A DNA stretch of 53,914 nucleotides from Alicyclobacillus sp. (GCA_023511295.1 JAIMBT010000026.1:1-53914), one strand, 5' to 3'. Numbered from the stretch's first letter, positions 1-9,515 are shown. The notes: generated from the sequence alone by a model not told the origin. Program-made: numbers and translations.

Positions 1-30
1 TCCGCCAGTACAGGCGGGCGAAACGGCAGA

Positions 31-72
31 CAGGCCTCACATCCGACCACGGGTGTGAGGCCTGTTTGTGTT
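31..72 (+). terminator. Rho-independent terminator-like hairpin at left edge
   Basis: A perfect 11-bp inverted repeat (arms 31-41 and 54-64, loop of 12) is followed on the plus strand by a short T-rich stretch (TTTGTGTT). It most likely ends transcription of a gene to the left of the window. It also lies downstream of the leftward TetR gene, but the minus-strand tail is poor in T, so bidirectional use is uncertain. No gene is visible between positions 1 and 191. Confidence 0.55.
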
Positions 73-191
73 GCGGCGCCTCGGAGGACGGCGGCGAGTT
101 GGCACCGCGGCCACCGGCCGTCACCGTCGTTTCCCAGCGCTTTCCCACTGCCGTACATCCGCTGCGGCGACGTCACGAAGCGGACGCTCCC

Positions 192-776
192 TTACGCCTT
201 CGGTTTGCCTTTGAAGAGGCCGTTGAGAAAGATGTGTGAGAACACGCCTGCAATCTCTGCCGCCGACAACGCTCCGGATTCTTTGTACCACCGATACACC
301 CAGTTGCACGCCCCCAGCAGCGCCAGCGCCGCAATCTTCGGATGGGGGCACTCGAATTCGCCGCGGTCGATACCCTCCTGAAGCAGTTGCGTCCAGAGAT
401 CGACGTATTTATCCGTGAGGTCTTGAATCACCTTATGTGTCTGGTCGCCCAGAGAGAATGCCTCCCGCAGGAGCACCGTCGTGGTCTCAAGGTTGGAGAC
501 GGACACCGTAAGGTGGTTCTCAATCGCCTGGATGAGCTTGTCTCGAGAGGTTTCCTCTGTGTGGAGGATGTGTTCGAGGTTCTGATTGAACTCGACGATG
601 GCCTCATAGGCAATCTGCATCAACAGGTCTTCTTTTGAGTGAATATAGTGGTACAGACTGCCTTTCTGAATGCCCACCTCGTCCGCGATGTCCTGAACGG
701 ATGTCGCATGGTATCCTTTCTGCTCAAACAGCTTGATGGCTGCCAAGGCGATCTCCTTTTGACGGTTGGTCGTCAT
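192..776 (-). CDS. TetR/AcrR family transcriptional regulator
   Basis: A 194-residue protein with an N-terminal TetR helix-turn-helix at about residues 8-55 (KLFEQKGYHATSVQDIADEV then GSLYHYIHSKEDLL). An all-alpha ligand and dimer domain fills the rest. Size and layout fit TetR/AcrR repressors; the effector cannot be read from sequence, though fatty-acid or xenobiotic control is common in similar proteins. The reading frame stays open upstream to 965, but the ATG at 776 follows a GGGTGGGAG ribosome site and begins where the family begins, so I chose it. The gene is divergent from ctsR and is not part of the usual Bacillales ctsR neighbourhood. It has its own promoter at 865-893 and a palindrome in its leader. 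Confidence 0.85.
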   Translation of the reverse strand: MTTNRQKEIALAAIKLFEQKGYHATSVQDIADEVGIQKGSLYHYIHSKEDLLMQIAYEAIVEFNQNLEHILHTEETSRDKLIQAIENHLTVSVSNLETTTVLLREAFSLGDQTHKVIQDLTDKYVDLWTQLLQEGIDRGEFECPHPKIAALALLGACNWVYRWYKESGALSAAEIAGVFSHIFLNGLFKGKPKA

Positions 777-823
777 CGCACTCCCACCCTGCAGGATGAT
801 TCGGAATACCCGACTCCGCATAC

Positions 824-836
824 CTTCGGTCCGAAG
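824..836. promoter_or_regulatory. Perfect palindrome, candidate TetR operator
   Basis: The 13-bp perfect inverted repeat CTTCGG-T-CCGAAG lies downstream of the predicted tetR promoter and 48 bp upstream of the tetR start codon. TetR-family proteins commonly bind such palindromes to repress themselves. The assignment is inference from position and symmetry. Confidence 0.4.
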
Positions 837-864
837 ACTGGGGCGAAAATTCCGTTTAGACTTG

Positions 865-893
865 AGTTTACTGGCCAGAAGGGACAAGGTCAA
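865..893 (-). promoter_or_regulatory. SigA-type promoter for the TetR gene
   Basis: On the minus strand, TTGACC (888-893) and TAAACT (865-870) are separated by 17 bp. Transcription would start near 858, giving a leader of about 80 nt that contains the palindrome at 824-836. Confidence 0.55.
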
Positions 894-1043
894 TGTCGCG
901 TTCACCCGGCCCGCCGGGCCTGATCCCGCTGGCTGCATCGTATCAGAGTCGCACGATGTGGCCATGCTGAAGTTAGGTCATCCGCCGCATCACTCCGGCG
1001 GGTGCATCCCGACCTCCCGGCTGTTTGTATCCGCCTAACCTGC

Positions 1044-1107
1044 TGCGAAGAACGCACATTTTCCGTGAATCGTGGTGCGAAGAACGCACACTTTCGGTGA
1101 ATCGTGG
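1044..1107. repeat. Tandem 32-bp direct repeat upstream of the ctsR promoter
   Basis: Two exactly abutting 32-bp copies (1044-1075 and 1076-1107) differ at only two positions. Each begins TGCGAAGAACGCAC, which contains a TGCG/CGCA inverted repeat, and ends CGTGAATCGTGG or CGGTGAATCGTGG. The second copy ends one base before the ctsR -35 box. The segment 777-1253 holds no gene: it contains the tetR control region, this repeat, the ctsR promoter, the CtsR operator and the ctsR leader. Confidence 0.85.
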
Positions 1108-1108
1108 G

Positions 1109-1136
1109 TTGATCTCCAACGGCTCCACGGTATAAT
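1109..1136 (+). promoter_or_regulatory. SigA promoter of the ctsR operon
   Basis: TTGATC (1109-1114) and a consensus TATAAT (1131-1136) are separated by 16 bp. The expected start point near 1143 falls inside the CtsR operator, as in B. subtilis CtsR-repressed promoters. Confidence 0.8.
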
Positions 1137-1138
1137 TA

Positions 1139-1161
1139 AGTCAACAAAAGTCAAAGTCAAA
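1139..1161 (+). promoter_or_regulatory. CtsR operator (heptad direct repeat)
   Basis: Heptads AGTCAAC (1139-1145) and AGTCAAA (1149-1155) are spaced by AAA, matching the known CtsR box (two RGTCAAA heptads with a 3-nt spacer). A third overlapping AGTCAAA runs 1155-1161. The site covers the predicted start point of the ctsR promoter, so CtsR would block its own operon. It is the only CtsR box I see in the window. Confidence 0.9.
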
Positions 1162-1253
1162 TGGGAACCTCGGTGCGGGACCTTACCGGCCGGCGGATGC
1201 GTGGCGCGGGAGGTGAAGCCCGCGCGGGCGAATACATCGGAGGGGGGAGTCCT

Positions 1254-1721
1254 TTGGGGCAAAACGTCTCTGACATCATCGAAGGTTATCTGAAGCAGAT
1301 TTTGCGCCAGAGTAACGGCCTTGTCGAGCTGCAGCGCAGCGAGTTGGCAGATCTGTTTCAGTGCGTCCCATCGCAAATCAACTACGTTATCGCGACGCGT
1401 TTTTCGCTCGAGCACGGCTACCTGGTCGAGTCCAAGCGGGGCGGCGGCGGATACATCCGCATCCGCAAGGTCGAGCTCTCTTCCGAGCAGCCGTTGCTCG
1501 GGGTGGCGAGATCCATCGGATCGAAACTCACGCAGCGAGAAGCGGAAGGCGTCATCGAACGACTGGCGGAGGAACGGCTTCTGACGGCCCGTGAGGCGGC
1601 GATGCTGCGAGCGGTCATTCGGCGCGACGTGCTGCACGCCGAGTTGCCGACGCGCGACGAAATCCGCGCCAGGTTGCTTTCCGCGGCGCTTCTGGCGTTG
1701 GCTGTGACCGAGGAAGAGTAG
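1254..1721 (+). CDS. ctsR: Transcriptional repressor CtsR
   Basis: A 155-residue repressor of class III heat-shock genes (clp and mcs). The DNA-binding N-terminus has the family hallmarks FQCVPSQINYVI and the glycine-rich wing ESKRGGGGYIRI at about residues 39-72. The C-terminal helical domain is the part recognised by McsB. The start is a TTG that follows GGAGGGGGGAG and aligns with the B. subtilis N-terminus (MGHNISDII there, LGQNVSDII here). The frame extends upstream to 1161, but that would add 31 residues with no family counterpart and would begin at the CtsR operator. First gene of ctsR-mcsA-mcsB-clpC, autoregulated through the operator at 1139-1161. Confidence 0.97.
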   Translation: MGQNVSDIIEGYLKQILRQSNGLVELQRSELADLFQCVPSQINYVIATRFSLEHGYLVESKRGGGGYIRIRKVELSSEQPLLGVARSIGSKLTQREAEGVIERLAEERLLTAREAAMLRAVIRRDVLHAELPTRDEIRARLLSAALLALAVTEEE

Positions 1722-1793
1722 GTGCATGGGCGGTGAACAGTTCGTCAGCGAACATCGACTGTCGCGAACCGAACACACGGAGGTGTGGCGGAA

Positions 1794-2318
1794 GTGCTTT
1801 GTCAACAGTGCAAGCAGAGACCGGCCACGGTTCACTTTACGAAGATTGTCTCCGGCGAGAAGAGCGAGTATCACCTGTGTGAGCAGTGTGCGCAAGAGAA
1901 GGGCGATTTTTTCGCGAAAGCTGCACAGGCGTTTAACTTCAACCATCTGTTGAGCGGGTTGTTGAACATGGAATCCTCGCCTGGCGTGCCGGTCCCGGCG
2001 GGTGCACCGGTACGGTGCGAGACGTGTGGGATGTCGTATACCGAGTTCACGCAGATTGGGCGGTTCGGCTGCCCGGATTGCTACGATAGTTTTTCCGCCC
2101 GGCTCGATCCGCTCCTGCGCCGCATCCAATCGAGCGAAACGCACACGGGGAAGGTGCCGCTTCGTGCGGGCGAACAGGTCCACGCACGCAAGCGCCTGCA
2201 ACAACTTCGCCAAGAGCTTCAACGGGCCGTTGCACTCGAACAGTTTGAGCAGGCAGCCAAGCTTCGCGATGAGATTCGCCGATTGGAGAGTCAATTTGGC
2301 GGAGAGGAGGGGCGGTAG
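1794..2318 (+). CDS. mcsA: McsA, zinc-binding activator of McsB
   Basis: A 174-residue activator of the arginine kinase McsB. Four CXXC pairs are visible (residues 3-6, 29-32, 75-78 and 93-96), expected to form two zinc sites. A C-terminal UVR-type coiled coil follows at about 133-168 (LEQFEQAAKLRDEIRRL). I chose GTG 1794 because it lies 10 nt after GGAGG and reproduces the family N-terminus (MLCQQC). The upstream GTG 1785 is only 1 nt from that ribosome site. The stop codon abuts the mcsB ATG, so the two are probably translationally coupled. Confidence 0.93.
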   Translation: MLCQQCKQRPATVHFTKIVSGEKSEYHLCEQCAQEKGDFFAKAAQAFNFNHLLSGLLNMESSPGVPVPAGAPVRCETCGMSYTEFTQIGRFGCPDCYDSFSARLDPLLRRIQSSETHTGKVPLRAGEQVHARKRLQQLRQELQRAVALEQFEQAAKLRDEIRRLESQFGGEEGR

Positions 2319-3395
2319 ATGTCGCTCGGGGAATTCTTACAGCACGGGATGAGCCAGTGGATTCGCGGTGGTGGTCCGGACGACGACATCATCGTCACCA
2401 GCCGCATCCGGATTGCGCGGAATCTGCAAGATATTCCGTTTCCGGTCCTGCAGACCGATAGTCACGCCGACGAGGTGATACACCTCGTGCAACAGGCCTT
2501 GTCGAACAAATCCGTGCAGCAGATTGGGCGGTTCGAGTTCGTCCGGTGCTCGGACCTGTCGGCACTCGACCGCTATATGTTGGTGGAGAAACACCTCATG
2601 AGCCGGGATTTGGCCGAGCAGGTGAAGCACGGCGCGATTGCACTGACGGACGACGAAGTGATGAGTATCATGGTGAATGAGGAAGATCACCTGAGAATAC
2701 AGTGCATCATGCCCGGTTTTCGCCTGGCAGAGGCGTGGCAGCAAGCGAATCGCGTCGACGACGCCCTGGAGTCGCTATTGCCGTACGCCTTCCACGAGCG
2801 CTACGGCTACCTCACAGCCTGTCCGACGAACGTGGGCACGGGGATTCGTGCATCGGTCATGATGCACCTGCCGGGACTCGTGTTGACCGGACAAATTCAT
2901 CGCATGTTGTCGGCGGTCTCTCAAGTCGGGCTGACGGTCCGCGGTATCTACGGAGAGGGCAGCGAATCCGTCGGGAATCTGTTCCAGGTATCAAACCAAA
3001 TCACCCTGGGCGAAACCGAAGAAGAGATCATCGGCAACTTGAGCAGCATCGTCCACCAACTCATTGAGCACGAACGAGCCGCTCGTCGCGCGTTGCTGAG
3101 TCAGAACCGGGGAGATTTAGAAGACCGGGTCTGCCGGTCGTTTGGGATTCTCGCCTACGCCAGGAAGATGGATTCCAAAGAGACGCTGCAGCGGCTCTCG
3201 GACGTTCGTCTCGGGATTGATCTCGGTATCATCCGCGGTGTTTCGGCGTCCATCCTGAAGGAACTGATGGTCGTCACGCAACCCGCGTTCCTCCAAAAGT
3301 ACTTCCGCGAGGAACTGACCCCAGGGGAGCGGGACATCCGCCGCGCCGCGCTGATTCGCGAACGACTCAGGCTTGACGATACGGAGGTGCATTGA
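2319..3395 (+). CDS. mcsB: Protein-arginine kinase McsB
   Basis: A 358-residue phosphagen-kinase-like enzyme that phosphorylates arginines on CtsR and on misfolded proteins, marking them for ClpC-ClpP. The N-terminal catalytic domain shows the nucleotide-binding SRIRIARNL motif near residue 28 and the active-site segment [20 protein letters not shown] near 168-187. YGEGSE and an arginine-rich segment follow. The C-terminal dimerisation and phosphoarginine-binding domain is intact, and the length matches the family. ATG 2319 directly follows the mcsA stop, with GGAGAGGAGGGG upstream. The stop is one base before the clpC ATG. Confidence 0.97.
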   Translation: MSLGEFLQHGMSQWIRGGGPDDDIIVTSRIRIARNLQDIPFPVLQTDSHADEVIHLVQQALSNKSVQQIGRFEFVRCSDLSALDRYMLVEKHLMSRDLAEQVKHGAIALTDDEVMSIMVNEEDHLRIQCIMPGFRLAEAWQQANRVDDALESLLPYAFHERYGYLTACPTNVGTGIRASVMMHLPGLVLTGQIHRMLSAVSQVGLTVRGIYGEGSESVGNLFQVSNQITLGETEEEIIGNLSSIVHQLIEHERAARRALLSQNRGDLEDRVCRSFGILAYARKMDSKETLQRLSDVRLGIDLGIIRGVSASILKELMVVTQPAFLQKYFREELTPGERDIRRAALIRERLRLDDTEVH

Positions 3396-3396
3396 T

Positions 3397-5829
3397 ATGT
3401 ACACACGGTTCACCGAGCGAGCCCAGAAAGTCCTGGCCTTGGCGCAGGAGGAGGCTGCCCGCCTGAAGCATCCGGGCGTGGGGACGGAGCACATCCTGCT
3501 TGGCTTGGTGCGTGAAGGCGAAGGGATTGCAGCAAAGGCACTGACGTCGCTCGGCGTCAGCGCGGAAAAGATTCAGTCGGAAGTCGAGCGCATCATCGGC
3601 ACCGGCCAGAGTCAGACGGGCGCCATGACGTACACGCCGCGGGCCAAACGCGTCATCGAGCTCTCCATCGACGAGGCCCGGAAGTTGAACCACAGTTACG
3701 TCGGAACGGAACACATCCTGCTCGGCCTCATCCGCGAGGGAGAGGGCGTCGCCGCCCGCGTGCTCGCCAACCTGAACATCAGCCTGTCGAAAGCCCGGCA
3801 GCAGGTTCTGCAGCTCCTGGGGGGAGATCTGGCGGAGGCGAGCAGTGACAAGGAGTCGTCTGCAGGGACGCCGACGCTGGATGCGCTTGCCCGGGACCTG
3901 ACGCAGATGGCGAGAGATGGCAAACTGGACCCGGTGATTGGGCGGAGCAGCGAGATTGAGCGGGTGATTCAGGTGCTCTCCCGCCGCACCAAGAACAACC
4001 CGGTGCTGATTGGCGAACCTGGCGTCGGAAAGACGGCCATCGCCGAGGGGTTGGCGCAGCGGATTGTCGCAGGGGACATCCCGGAGACGCTGCGCAACAA
4101 GCGCGTGATGGTGCTCGACATGGGCACAGTCGTCGCGGGGACCAAGTACCGCGGAGAGTTCGAAGATCGCCTGAAGAAGATCACCGAGGAGATTCGGCAC
4201 GCGGGCAACGTCATCCTGTTCATCGACGAACTGCACACGCTGATTGGAGCAGGTGGGGCTGAAGGCGCCATCGACGCGTCGAACATCCTCAAGCCGGCGC
4301 TTGCTCGCGGGGAGCTGCAGTGCATCGGGGCGACGACGCTCGACGAGTACCGGAAACACATCGAGAAGGACGCTGCCCTGGAGCGCCGCTTTCAGCCGAT
4401 CACGGTGGATCAACCGTCCCCGGAAGAGGCGATTCAAATCCTCGCTGGCCTGCGCGACCGGTACGAGGCGCACCATCGCGTCAAGATTACGGACGAGGCG
4501 CTCGAGGCGGCCGTGCGGTTGTCCGACCGCTACATTACGGATCGATTCCTTCCCGACAAGGCTATCGACTTGATTGATGAAGCCGCGTCGCGGGTCCGGC
4601 TGCAGAGCCACACGGCACCGCCGAACCTCAAGGAATTGGAGGCGCAGCTGGAGCGGATCCGCGGCGAGAAAGACGCGGCGGTACAGAGCCAGGAGTTTGA
4701 GAAGGCGGCCGCGCTGCGCGATCAGGAGCAGAAGCTCAAGCAAGAGCTGGAGTCGCGAAAGAACGAATGGAAGCAGACGCAGGAGAACCATGACATCCGG
4801 GTGGAAGCGGAGGACATCGCGCACATTGTGGCCGCGTGGACCGGGATTCCCGTCAAGCAGTTGCAGCAGGAGGAATCCGAGCGGCTGATGAACATGGAGC
4901 AGATCTTGCACAGCCGCTACGTCGGGCAGGACGAGGCGGTCACCGCGGTTGCGCGCGCCATCCGGCGGGCGCGGGCTGGGCTCAAAGATCCAAAGCGTCC
5001 GATTGGCTCCTTCATCTTCCTCGGCCCGACGGGAGTCGGTAAGACAGAATTGGCCCGTGCCCTCGCGGAAGCGATGTTTGGCGACGAGGATGCGATGATC
5101 CGCGTCGACATGTCGGAGTTCATGGAGCGCCATTCGACCGCTCGCCTGGTCGGCTCCCCTCCCGGCTACGTCGGGTATGAGGAAGGTGGCCAGTTGACCG
5201 AGAAGGTCCGGCGCAAGCCGTATTCCGTGATTGTATTTGACGAGATCGAGAAGGCCCATCCGGAAGTCTTCAACATCCTCTTACAGGTGTTGGACGACGG
5301 TCGGTTGACTGACGGGAAGGGACGCACAGTAGACTTTCGGAACACGGTCATCATCATGACGTCAAACGCCGGGGCGGAGGCCATTCGCAAGGGTGGGTCG
5401 CTCGGATTCAAGCCGGATACCGCGTCGCAGTATGAGGACATGAAGTCGAAGGTCATGGATGAACTGAAGAAGACATTCCGGCCCGAGTTCCTGAACCGGA
5501 TCGACGAGATCATCGTCTTCCACCCGCTGTCCGAAGAGCAGATTGGCCACATCGTCGACTTGATGGTGAAGGAGTTGCAGAAGCGGCTTGCGGAGCAGGA
5601 GATCTCGTTCGCGCTGACGGACGCGGCGAAGGCGTTTCTCGCGAAGGAAGGCTTTGACCCGCAGTACGGTGCGCGGCCACTGAAGCGGGCGGTTCAGCGG
5701 CACATCGAAGATAGGCTGTCGGAGGCCCTCCTGAGCGGTACGGTGAAGCGCGGCGACCACGTCACCATTGACGCGAACGAGACGGGATTGGTCATTCAGC
5801 CGAGCGCGGAACCTGCAGAGGCGCACTGA
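3397..5829 (+). CDS. clpC: ATP-dependent Clp protease ATP-binding subunit ClpC
   Basis: An 810-residue Hsp100/AAA+ unfoldase that feeds ClpP and uses McsB-marked substrates. Two Clp-N repeats at residues 1-150 share the phrase [10 protein letters not shown]. The first AAA+ module has Walker A GEPGVGKT near 206, and a UVR/M-domain coiled coil lies near 411-451. The second AAA+ module has Walker A GPTGVGKT near 543, and a D2 small domain completes the protein. ATG 3397 starts the canonical [13 protein letters not shown]; the in-frame extension to 3373 lies inside mcsB. Last gene of the CtsR operon, followed by a hairpin terminator. Confidence 0.98.
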   Translation: MYTRFTERAQKVLALAQEEAARLKHPGVGTEHILLGLVREGEGIAAKALTSLGVSAEKIQSEVERIIGTGQSQTGAMTYTPRAKRVIELSIDEARKLNHSYVGTEHILLGLIREGEGVAARVLANLNISLSKARQQVLQLLGGDLAEASSDKESSAGTPTLDALARDLTQMARDGKLDPVIGRSSEIERVIQVLSRRTKNNPVLIGEPGVGKTAIAEGLAQRIVAGDIPETLRNKRVMVLDMGTVVAGTKYRGEFEDRLKKITEEIRHAGNVILFIDELHTLIGAGGAEGAIDASNILKPALARGELQCIGATTLDEYRKHIEKDAALERRFQPITVDQPSPEEAIQILAGLRDRYEAHHRVKITDEALEAAVRLSDRYITDRFLPDKAIDLIDEAASRVRLQSHTAPPNLKELEAQLERIRGEKDAAVQSQEFEKAAALRDQEQKLKQELESRKNEWKQTQENHDIRVEAEDIAHIVAAWTGIPVKQLQQEESERLMNMEQILHSRYVGQDEAVTAVARAIRRARAGLKDPKRPIGSFIFLGPTGVGKTELARALAEAMFGDEDAMIRVDMSEFMERHSTARLVGSPPGYVGYEEGGQLTEKVRRKPYSVIVFDEIEKAHPEVFNILLQVLDDGRLTDGKGRTVDFRNTVIIMTSNAGAEAIRKGGSLGFKPDTASQYEDMKSKVMDELKKTFRPEFLNRIDEIIVFHPLSEEQIGHIVDLMVKELQKRLAEQEISFALTDAAKAFLAKEGFDPQYGARPLKRAVQRHIEDRLSEALLSGTVKRGDHVTIDANETGLVIQPSAEPAEAH

Positions 5830-5851
5830 CCTTGCTCCAAAACGATGGCCC

Positions 5852-5891
5852 GGGACCCCCGAGTTTCTCCTCTGGGGGTCCTGACTTTTCC
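5852..5891 (+). terminator. Terminator of the ctsR-clpC operon
   Basis: An 8-bp GC-rich stem GGACCCCC (5853-5860) / GGGGGTCC (5874-5881) is followed by TGACTTTTCC. The T tract is short, so termination may be partial. Position right after clpC supports the call. Confidence 0.65.
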
Positions 5892-5910
5892 TGGCCCCCT
5901 GCGCTATGAT
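5881..5910 (+). promoter_or_regulatory. Probable SigA promoter for radA-disA
   Basis: CTGACT (5881-5886) and TATGAT (5905-5910) are 18 bp apart, 54 bp before the radA start. The -35 is imperfect. The box overlaps the 3' end of the clpC terminator. Confidence 0.5.
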
Positions 5911-5963
5911 GATGAACACGAGGCTTGTCCGGATTGGGACGGGGCGGAGACGGGAGAGGTTCG

Positions 5964-7319
5964 ATGGCCAAACCAACCACGAAGTTTGTCTGTCAGAACT
6001 GTGGATACGAGTCGCCGAAGTGGAATGGGCGCTGCCCTCAGTGCGGGACCTGGAACAGTTTTGTCGAGGAATGGGTCGCGGAGCGCGGTGCATCCGGCCT
6101 GCGGACCTCGACTGGGGCGTCAGCCAAACCCATCACGGAGATCCCGCCGCAACAGGAGCAGCGCATATCGACCGGGATTCAAGAGTACAATCGGGTGTTG
6201 GGAGGCGGCGTGGTTCCCGGGTCGCTGGTGCTGATTGGGGGAGACCCCGGGATTGGCAAATCGACACTCCTGCTGCAGTCCTCGTATGAGCTGGCCCGGC
6301 AGGGCCACCGCGTCCTGTACGTATCCGGAGAGGAATCTGCAGCGCAGTTGAAACTGCGTGCCGAGCGGATTGGCGTCGCGCATGCCGGCATGCTGGTGCT
6401 CGCCGAGACAGACCTGGACCATATCTCGCATGTGGCGGAAGAGACGAAACCCGATTTCCTCATTGTGGATTCTATCCAAACGGTGTACCGTTCGGCCATC
6501 ACATCCGCGCCGGGTTCTGTGTCGCAGGTGCGGGAGTGCACCAGTGTCCTGTTGCGGATCGCGAAGCGAGAGAACATCGGCGTGTTTATCGTCGGCCATG
6601 TCACAAAGGAGGGCAATCTCGCCGGGCCCAGGCTCCTTGAACACATGGTCGACGCGGTACTATACTTTGAGGGAGATCGGCACCATGCGTACCGGATTCT
6701 CCGCGCGGTCAAGAACCGCTTTGGTTCAACCAACGAGATCGCCGTGTTTGAGATGAAACAAAGGGGTTTGGAGGAGGTCGCCAACCCGTCGGAGATGTTC
6801 CTCTCGGAACGCGCGACGGCTGCGGCAGGCTCCGCCGTCGTAGCAGCGGTCGAAGGTTCCCGCCCCCTGCTGCTCGAGGTTCAGGCGCTGGTCGCACCGA
6901 CGAGCTTCGGTACACCCCGCCGTATGACGACGGGTGCGGACAGCAACCGTGTCAGTCTCATTTTGGCGGTGTTGGAAAAACGCCTCGGACTCCGCCTGCA
7001 GATGTGCGACGCCTACGTGAACTTTGCGGGCGGGGTGCACGTCGACGAGCCGGCGGCAGACCTGGGGATTGCCGTGGCGTTGGCCTCCAGCCTTCAGGAC
7101 CAGCCTCTTTCCAACCACGATGTGTTCATCGGCGAGGTGGGACTCACCGGTGAGGTACGGTCGGTCTCGAAGCTAGATCAGCGCGTGCACGAGGCGCACA
7201 AGTTGGGGTTCACTCGCTGCATCGTGCCGAGACACGGACTGCGCGGCTGGAAGCCGCCAGCTGGGATGGATGTGGTCGGCGTATCGACGCTGGCCGAGGC
7301 GATGCAGCAAGTGTTTTGA
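5964..7319 (+). CDS. radA: DNA repair protein RadA (Sms)
   Basis: A 451-residue RecA-like helicase that promotes branch migration during recombination. An N-terminal C4 zinc finger uses Cys 10, 13, 24 and 27. The RecA core has Walker A ([10 protein letters not shown] near 92) and the RadA-specific KNRFG motif near 250. The C-terminal third is the Lon-protease-like P-domain, which lacks protease activity in this family. ATG 5964 follows CGGGAGAGG and gives the standard [16 protein letters not shown] start. It lies next to disA as in most Bacilli, where RadA/Sms and DisA act together on stalled or recombining DNA. Confidence 0.97.
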   Translation: MAKPTTKFVCQNCGYESPKWNGRCPQCGTWNSFVEEWVAERGASGLRTSTGASAKPITEIPPQQEQRISTGIQEYNRVLGGGVVPGSLVLIGGDPGIGKSTLLLQSSYELARQGHRVLYVSGEESAAQLKLRAERIGVAHAGMLVLAETDLDHISHVAEETKPDFLIVDSIQTVYRSAITSAPGSVSQVRECTSVLLRIAKRENIGVFIVGHVTKEGNLAGPRLLEHMVDAVLYFEGDRHHAYRILRAVKNRFGSTNEIAVFEMKQRGLEEVANPSEMFLSERATAAAGSAVVAAVEGSRPLLLEVQALVAPTSFGTPRRMTTGADSNRVSLILAVLEKRLGLRLQMCDAYVNFAGGVHVDEPAADLGIAVALASSLQDQPLSNHDVFIGEVGLTGEVRSVSKLDQRVHEAHKLGFTRCIVPRHGLRGWKPPAGMDVVGVSTLAEAMQQVF

Positions 7320-7370
7320 AATGGGCGTATTCGATGTGTGTGTAACGGACCTTTCTCTCGAGGTGGCGCG

Positions 7371-8450
7371 ATGCGGGACGAGAATCTTCGCGAGACGACG
7401 ATTCACAAAATCCTTCGCCTGGTGGCTCCGGGCACGGCCTTGCGGGAAGGGATTGAGAACATCCTGCGGGCCAAGACGGGGGGACTGATTGTCGTCGGTG
7501 CGACAGAGGCAGTCCTTCGCCTCATGGACGGCGGTTTTCCGATTCAGTGTGAACTGACGCCGTCGCACTTGTACGAACTGGCGAAGATGGATGGGGCCAT
7601 CGTCGTAAGCGAAGACCTGAAGCGCGTGCTGCACGCCAACACCAATCTGAGCCCTGACCCGTCCATCCCCAGTTCCGAGACCGGTACTCGGCACCGGACC
7701 GCGGAGCGGGTCGCGAAGCAGACCGGTCAACTGGTGATTTGCATCTCTCAGCGGCGAAACGTCATCACGCTGTACCAAGGCAACTATCGTTACGCCCTGC
7801 GCGATATCAGCGTGATCTTGGCGAAGGCGAATCAAGCCATTCAGACAATTGAAAAATACAAATCGGTGTTGGATCAAGCGCTCACGAACCTGAGCGCCCT
7901 CGAGTTCGAGGAACTTGTCACGCTGCAGGAAGTCACGATGGTGCTGCAGCGCGTCGAGATGGTCTTGCGGATTAAGTCCGAGATTCGCCGGTACATCACA
8001 GAGTTGGGGACAGAAGGCCGACTCATCAGCATGCAGCTGGATGAATTGGTTTCGAAAGTCGACGAAGAGGCGTATCTCTTGGTCAAAGACTACGCCATTC
8101 TGAAGCCGGAGGAGACCCCTCATCAGGTGCTGGCTCGCTTGCACGAACTGCCGGCAGACGCCCTGCTCGATGGGCAGATCTTGGCGGCTGCGCTGGGGTA
8201 CTCGAATGCGGTCAACCTGGCGGAGGAGCCGGTGCTCTCCCGGGGCTACCGCATTCTGAGCCGGATTACCCGCTTGCCGCAACCGGTGATAGAAAATTTG
8301 GTGGATCACTTTCGCGGTTTGTCCAAGGTGCTGTCCGCTTCCATCGATGAATTAGATCAGGTGGAGGGCATTGGAGCGGTCCGCGCTCGGACCATCCGGG
8401 ACGGGTTGAAGCGAATCCAGGAGCAGGTGTTCATCGACCGGCACCTGTAG
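7371..8450 (+). CDS. disA: DNA integrity scanning protein DisA (diadenylate cyclase)
   Basis: A 359-residue octameric enzyme that makes cyclic di-AMP from ATP while scanning DNA for recombination intermediates. The DAC domain (about 1-145) has the catalytic DGA motif (KMDGAIVVS near 71-79) and RHRTAERVA near 107. A helical spine domain follows, and a C-terminal helix-hairpin-helix region ([19 protein letters not shown]) binds branched DNA. ATG 7371 is preceded by GAGGTG at a good distance; the earlier in-frame start at 7338 lacks a ribosome site. Both enzymatic motifs are intact, so activity is expected. Probably co-transcribed with radA. Confidence 0.97.
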   Translation: MRDENLRETTIHKILRLVAPGTALREGIENILRAKTGGLIVVGATEAVLRLMDGGFPIQCELTPSHLYELAKMDGAIVVSEDLKRVLHANTNLSPDPSIPSSETGTRHRTAERVAKQTGQLVICISQRRNVITLYQGNYRYALRDISVILAKANQAIQTIEKYKSVLDQALTNLSALEFEELVTLQEVTMVLQRVEMVLRIKSEIRRYITELGTEGRLISMQLDELVSKVDEEAYLLVKDYAILKPEETPHQVLARLHELPADALLDGQILAAALGYSNAVNLAEEPVLSRGYRILSRITRLPQPVIENLVDHFRGLSKVLSASIDELDQVEGIGAVRARTIRDGLKRIQEQVFIDRHL

Positions 8451-8552
8451 GAACCAATAGAGAGAACGGACGGTCGGTGATGAGCGCCGGATTCAGTGAA
8501 GACCGTCATCGTCGGGGGCTCGGCCAGGCTCGTCAACCGAGGGGGAGGTCCA

Positions 8553-9275
8553 TTGTTCAAAAAATCCATTCCAAGTCTCTTTACCATTACCAACCTCGTG
8601 CTGGGGATGGCGGCTATGGGACTTTCTGCTCACCGCCACGTGGCGGATGCGGCGCTGCTCGTCGTCATCGGCATGGTTCTCGACGGTTTTGATGGCCGAG
8701 TGGCCCGTTGGTTGCACGCGGAAAGTGCATTCGGCCGTGAGTTGGACTCGTTGTCGGACATTGTGACCTTTGGCGCCGCGCCCGCCTTCATCATGTACCA
8801 AACGATTCTTCAGTACGAGGGATGGCTCGGCATCGCAGTGGGTCTGCTGTTTCCGGTGTGCGGTGCCCTCCGCCTCGCCCGTTTCAACGTGGAGCACCGC
8901 ACCACGCGCTACTTTGTCGGACTGCCCATCACGGCGGCGGGCGGCATCCTGGCCACCATGGCCCTGTACCGGAACCTGCTCGCGTACGACGCCGTCGTTC
9001 TGCCGCTGGCGATGGTGCTTTTGTCGCTCCTCATGGTCAGTACGGTCCGCTATCCGAATTTCAAAAAGATCGGTTTCCCGAAATCCGCCATTGTGATGGT
9101 GCCCTTGCTGGCCATCCTCGTCTATCTGCTGTTTCGCTTTCACCATGCGGTTGTGAACCGGCTCATCTTCATCCCTCTGGCTGTGTACGCACTCTACGGG
9201 GTGTGGCGTATCGTGCGGCGGACGCACCGCGGGAAGGATTCGGAGACCGGGATAGCGGAGAGCCACTCGAAGTAG
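8553..9275 (+). CDS. pssA: CDP-diacylglycerol-serine O-phosphatidyltransferase
   Basis: A 240-residue integral membrane enzyme that makes phosphatidylserine from CDP-diacylglycerol and L-serine, the first step to phosphatidylethanolamine. The CDP-alcohol phosphotransferase signature DG-x2-AR-x8-G-x3-D-x3-D is complete (DGRVAR, FG, RELDSLSD at about 45-70). Several hydrophobic helices follow. The start is a TTG behind GGGGGAGG (MFKKSIPSLFTITNLVLG); upstream in-frame codons to 8496 lack a ribosome site. The gene sits between disA and yacL, a position where B. subtilis has no pssA, so this is a lineage-specific insertion in an otherwise conserved order. Confidence 0.93.
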   Translation: MFKKSIPSLFTITNLVLGMAAMGLSAHRHVADAALLVVIGMVLDGFDGRVARWLHAESAFGRELDSLSDIVTFGAAPAFIMYQTILQYEGWLGIAVGLLFPVCGALRLARFNVEHRTTRYFVGLPITAAGGILATMALYRNLLAYDAVVLPLAMVLLSLLMVSTVRYPNFKKIGFPKSAIVMVPLLAILVYLLFRFHHAVVNRLIFIPLAVYALYGVWRIVRRTHRGKDSETGIAESHSK

Positions 9276-9334
9276 GCGCCGCCCCGCTTCTTCCCTCCGA
9301 CCTTCCACCGCGGGCCATCTCCTTCGTGCGCCTT

Positions 9335-9363
9335 TTGACGGGTTTCCCAACCGATGTTACACT
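9335..9363 (+). promoter_or_regulatory. SigA-type promoter for yacL
   Basis: TTGACG (9335-9340) and TACACT (9358-9363) are spaced 17 bp, about 150 bp upstream of yacL. The 240-bp gap 9276-9515 otherwise shows no gene. Confidence 0.6.
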
Positions 9364-9515
9364 GGGATTGTGGTCAATTATCTGGACTCATAGCTCGGAG
9401 TGTTTCATCTTCCGACCCGCCCAGCCTGCACCGGTGCACGATGCGGTTGCCGAGGCGGGATTGTCAGTTTGCAGGAACAGCCTTTTGACCATACTGACGG
9501 TAGGAGGTGAATGGG

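Noticed and set aside
99-110. TTGGCACCGCGG resembling the T-box core
   Set aside because: No specifier stem, no following terminator and no plus-strand aminoacyl-tRNA synthetase or amino-acid gene. The downstream sequence is the leftward TetR gene.
55-381. 108-codon plus-strand frame opposite the TetR gene
   Set aside because: Shadow of the tetR coding sequence, with no ribosome site or recognisable product.
5897-5911. 15-base identity with 53889-53903, both covering a TATGAT -10 box
   Set aside because: A single 15-mer match within about 54 kb is expected by chance at roughly this frequency, and the flanks do not match.
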